From the NCBI RefSeq assembly GCF_009830105.1, contig NZ_WURB01000015.1:1-64000 (forward strand): a DNA stretch of 64,000 nt, read 5' to 3'. Shown piece by piece: positions 61,884 to 64,000 of this stretch. The translations under genes and the position numbers were made by a program. Within the stretch, counting starts at the first letter, position 1, and each line of letters begins with the position of its first letter. The notes under the pieces are model-generated. The model did not search any database, was not told the origin of the DNA, and saw only the letters and a program-made list of their open reading frames with translations. The stretch is from Microvirga makkahensis (lineage in GTDB: Bacteria; Pseudomonadota; Alphaproteobacteria; Rhizobiales; Beijerinckiaceae).

Positions 61884-62480
61884 CGTGCGCAGCCCCTCCT
61901 GGAAATACCCGAGCCTCAATGCCATCCGCTTCGGAGACGATCCTCTCGCTTGACGAGCTTCTCGAGACAGGGGGCGCGCCGCTGGCGATGCCGTTGCGCG
62001 AGCCTCCTCAGAGCCCTTTTCCCATTCGTGCGGATCCTCAAGGCTCGCGCTGAGGCTGTCCCGCTCCCGCTCGTACTCGAAATCCATGTTCACCAGGACT
62101 TCCAGCAGCGACTGGAAAAGCGGTTCGAGAGCGGGGGAGGAGGGGGCAACCGCATCTCCAGGGAGATGGACCCATCATGATCGACCATTCATGCGTGCCA
62201 ACCCACCGGACGGCTCAGGCGGAGCCGCGACCCTGCTAGCCGGTGAGGCCTGCGACAGGAACGCCATGCGCGAGCGGGCCCAGGAGCAAGGTGCATGAGC
62301 CAAGATCCTGCCGAAGGGGAAAACCCCAAGGCCTCGTCGGTCTCCAGCGGCTTAGAAGCCCTGCACGCCGCCGGGCGATCCGTTCCAGCGCATCAAGGTA
62401 CCATTGAGCTCCTCACCTTCTGCTCCCCACACCCGGGGCGGGAACATGAGCCGGCCGCCCTGCGTTCGCTCGAGAGAAAT
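61884..62480. other. About 600 bp before the sit promoter, no supported gene
   Basis: Short frames only, with no recognisable domain and no convincing ribosome sites. The right end carries the metal-regulated promoter of the sit genes. Confidence 0.45.
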
Positions 62481-62495
62481 TGCAAATCATTCTCA
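62481..62495 (+). promoter_or_regulatory. Mur/Fur-type box, upstream copy
   Basis: TGCAAATCATTCTCA is an imperfect copy of the palindrome at 62510, with the left half identical and 29 bp between their starts. Alphaproteobacterial Mur (manganese-responsive Fur) sites have this TGCAAAT/ATTTGCA form. Confidence 0.6.
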
Positions 62496-62509
62496 GTTGC
62501 ATTGACTCT

Positions 62510-62524
62510 TGCAAATCATTTGCA
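62510..62524 (+). promoter_or_regulatory. Mur/Fur-type box in the sitA promoter
   Basis: TGCAAATCATTTGCA is a perfect dyad around one central base. It fills the spacer between a possible -35 (TTGACT, 62502-62507) and -10 (ATAGCA, 62525-62530), so a bound Mn-loaded repressor would block RNA polymerase. The sitA start lies 65 bp further on. Confidence 0.72.
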
Positions 62525-62588
62525 ATAGCATCCCTTAGTCACGACGCCGACGCCGCCCCTCGCGATTCACCAGCTGGAGAGCAACAGA

Positions 62589-63575
62589 ATGTTCCGAACA
62601 CCTCCGTCGAAGCGCCGTTTTCTGGGCTTGGCCGCGGTGCTCGCCGCCTTTGTGGGCCTCATGGGACCCGGCTCGGCCATCGCACAGAGCGGCTCGCTCA
62701 AAGTCGTCGCTACGACTGGCATGATCGCCGACGCGGCTCGCCAGATCGGGGGCGACCTTGTCGAAGTGAAGGCGCTAATGGGACCTGGCGTCGATCCCCA
62801 TGCCTACCGCCAGACGCGCACCGACATCGTGGCCATGACCCAGGCTGATCTCGTCCTCTGGCACGGCCTCTATCTGGAGGCCCAGATGGAGGGCTTCATG
62901 CATGACCTCGCCAAGAGGCGGAAGGTCGTCGCCGTGGCGGAGGCGCTGCCAAGGAATATGCTGCTCGCCCATGACGATTATGCCGACAAGTTCGACCCTC
63001 ACGTCTGGATGAACCCGAATCTGTGGTCGCATGTGGTGAGCGCCGTTCGCGACGCGCTGATCACCGCCAGACCGGAGGCGAAGGCCACGTTCGAGACCAA
63101 CGCGGCGGCACACCTGAAGGATCTCACGGAACTCGCCGATTACACGACCAGGATTCTCTCCACGATTCCGGCAGAGAGCCGCGTCCTTCTCACGGCTCAT
63201 GACGCCTTCAACTATTTCGGCGTGGCCTATGGATTCGAGGTGCTCGGGATTCAGGGCATCTCCACGGAGAGCGAGGCGGGGCTGAATCGGGTTTCAGAAC
63301 TGGTGGAGATGCTGGTCTCGCGCAGGATCCGCGCCGTCTTCGTCGAGTCCTCCGTCTCTGACCGCAACATCCGTGCCCTGATTGAGGGGGCCGCCGCCAA
63401 AGGTCATACCGTGACCATCGGTGGAGAGCTCTTCTCCGATGCCATGGGAGAGCAGGGCACCTACGAAGGCACCTATCTCGGCATGATCGACCACAATGCC
63501 ACCACCATCGCACGGGCGCTCGGTGGCGAAGCTCCGGAGCGTGGCATGCGCGGCGCGCTTACGGCCAGGCGCTGA
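62589..63575 (+). CDS. sitA: Manganese/zinc ABC transporter substrate-binding protein (SitA/TroA-like, cluster A-I)
   Basis: 328 residues with a signal peptide ending near GSAIAQ. The metal ligands match TroA: His71 (DPHAY), His138 (FDPHVWMN), His204 (TAHDAFNYFG) and Asp284 (LFSDAMG). The rigid helix and the IGGELFSDAMGEQGTYEGTY stretch are typical. His at the third position also fits zinc, but the Mur-type boxes in its promoter favour manganese or iron. GGAGAG precedes the ATG. It is the first gene of an operon continuing beyond the window. Confidence 0.92.
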   Translation: MFRTPPSKRRFLGLAAVLAAFVGLMGPGSAIAQSGSLKVVATTGMIADAARQIGGDLVEVKALMGPGVDPHAYRQTRTDIVAMTQADLVLWHGLYLEAQMEGFMHDLAKRRKVVAVAEALPRNMLLAHDDYADKFDPHVWMNPNLWSHVVSAVRDALITARPEAKATFETNAAAHLKDLTELADYTTRILSTIPAESRVLLTAHDAFNYFGVAYGFEVLGIQGISTESEAGLNRVSELVEMLVSRRIRAVFVESSVSDRNIRALIEGAAAKGHTVTIGGELFSDAMGEQGTYEGTYLGMIDHNATTIARALGGEAPERGMRGALTARR

Positions 63576-63585
63576 GGAGGACCCG

Positions 63586-64000
63586 ATGACGCCAGCCGCT
63601 GTGCAACTTGCTGCAAGCGACGGCCGGGCCTTGCATCCGGCCGCCTCCACAGACAATCCGCTCGCCATTCAGGGAATGACCGTGTCCTATGGCGAGAAGC
63701 CAGCCGTGTTCTCCATCGATGCGACCGTGCCGCCCGGGAGCATGGCAGCCATCATCGGTCCGAACGGCGCAGGCAAGTCGACGCTCCTCAAGGCGGTTCT
63801 CGGCGTTGTCCCGGCGCTGTCCGGGACCGTCGCCGTCTTCGGCGCGCCTCTCGCCAGGGCCCGGCACCGCATTGCCTATGTGCCTCAGCGGGCCAGCGTC
63901 GATTGGGACTTCCCAACGCGGGTGATCGACGTGGTTCTCATGGGGCTCTACCGCGAGCTCGGTCTCCTGCATCTGGTCCGGCGGCACCATCGCGAAAAGG
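63586..64000 (+). CDS. sitB: Manganese/zinc ABC transporter ATP-binding protein (SitB-like), partial
   Basis: The first 138 codons lie in the window. Walker A is GPNGAGKSTLLKAVLG and the Q-loop is YVPQRASVDWDFPTRVIDVV, a signature of metal transporter ATPases. GAGGAGG precedes the ATG, 10 bp after the sitA stop. Signature and Walker B lie beyond the right edge. A parS-like palindrome variant (63902-63917) lies inside the coding sequence. Confidence 0.92.
   Translation, partial: MTPAAVQLAASDGRALHPAASTDNPLAIQGMTVSYGEKPAVFSIDATVPPGSMAAIIGPNGAGKSTLLKAVLGVVPALSGTVAVFGAPLARARHRIAYVPQRASVDWDFPTRVIDVVLMGLYRELGLLHLVRRHHREK
63902..63917. promoter_or_regulatory. parS-like palindrome variant inside sitB
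   Basis: ATTGGGACTTCCCAAC differs from the GTTGGGANNTCCCAAC consensus only at the first base. It lies inside a coding sequence 3.3 kb beyond repC, so it could be chance or an outlying RepB site. Confidence 0.3.

Noticed and set aside
1..64000. CRISPR arrays, rRNA genes and riboswitches
   Set aside because: No regularly spaced repeats, no rRNA-like stretches and no recognisable riboswitch cores were seen on reading the window.

Overview
The window reads as part of a secondary replicon (plasmid, megaplasmid or chromid) of an alphaproteobacterium in the Hyphomicrobiales, possibly near Microvirga or Methylobacterium. The alphaproteobacterial placement rests on an intact repABC cassette (57.1-60.6 kb) with a predicted antisense RNA between repB and repC, on Mur-type boxes before a manganese/zinc transporter, and on generally GC-rich coding sequence. 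The genus is a guess.

Layout. (1) 0-13.6 kb: a carbon-source locus. A sugar ABC transporter, ribose-5-phosphate isomerase, an RpiR regulator, a HAD phosphatase, a xylulokinase-like kinase and an aldehyde dehydrogenase lie on the minus strand. An FAH-family dehydratase and a short-chain dehydrogenase diverge on the plus strand. Four copies of a HexR-like palindrome sit before the transporter and between the divergent arms, which suggests one RpiR regulon joining a phosphorylative pentulose route to a 2-keto-3-deoxy-acid route. Downstream on the minus strand are an FAD-linked 2-hydroxyacid dehydrogenase and the start of ETF-ubiquinone oxidoreductase. (2) 13.6-17.5 kb: IS scars, a type IA topoisomerase with a duplicated C-terminal module, and a cupin. 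(3) 17.5-28.8 kb: a near-complete C-P lyase operon, phnGHIJKL, a hexapeptide transferase, phnCDE, a DUF1045 2H phosphoesterase, phnM and phnN. phnF diverges from it with a palindromic operator between. (4) 28.8-42.4 kb: a worn accessory region. It has IS6 and IS5 remnants, an ltrA gene broken by inversion, two AraC paralogues with matching 20-bp-period direct repeats upstream, LysR/azoreductase, a dead response regulator, a paoABC-type periplasmic aldehyde oxidoreductase, and a truncated integrase. (5) 42.4-49.5 kb: chromate resistance (chrB, chrA, dead MFS gene), then small detoxification genes (imine-reductase-like enzyme, GFA protein, GST) with two HxlR regulators and a 145-bp MITE-like repeat. 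(6) 49.6-57 kb: a partial tRNA-Lys, a Suv3-like RNA helicase, a few small genes, and about 3 kb with no convincing gene. (7) 57-60.6 kb: repABC with a family of 16-bp GTTGGGANNTCCCAAC palindromes that are probable parS sites. (8) 62.4-64 kb: Mur boxes and a sitAB-like metal transporter running off the end.

The intact operons all concern scavenging or detoxification: pentoses and sugar acids, phosphonates, aldehydes, chromate and metals. The decayed genes and ISs cluster at 13.6-14.2, 28.9-31.0 and 40.3-43.3 kb. No wholly new machinery is proven. The best leads are the regulatory motif families (HexR-like set, AraC direct repeats, parS set), the C-P lyase operon variant, and the RNA helicase beside a tRNA-Lys fragment.
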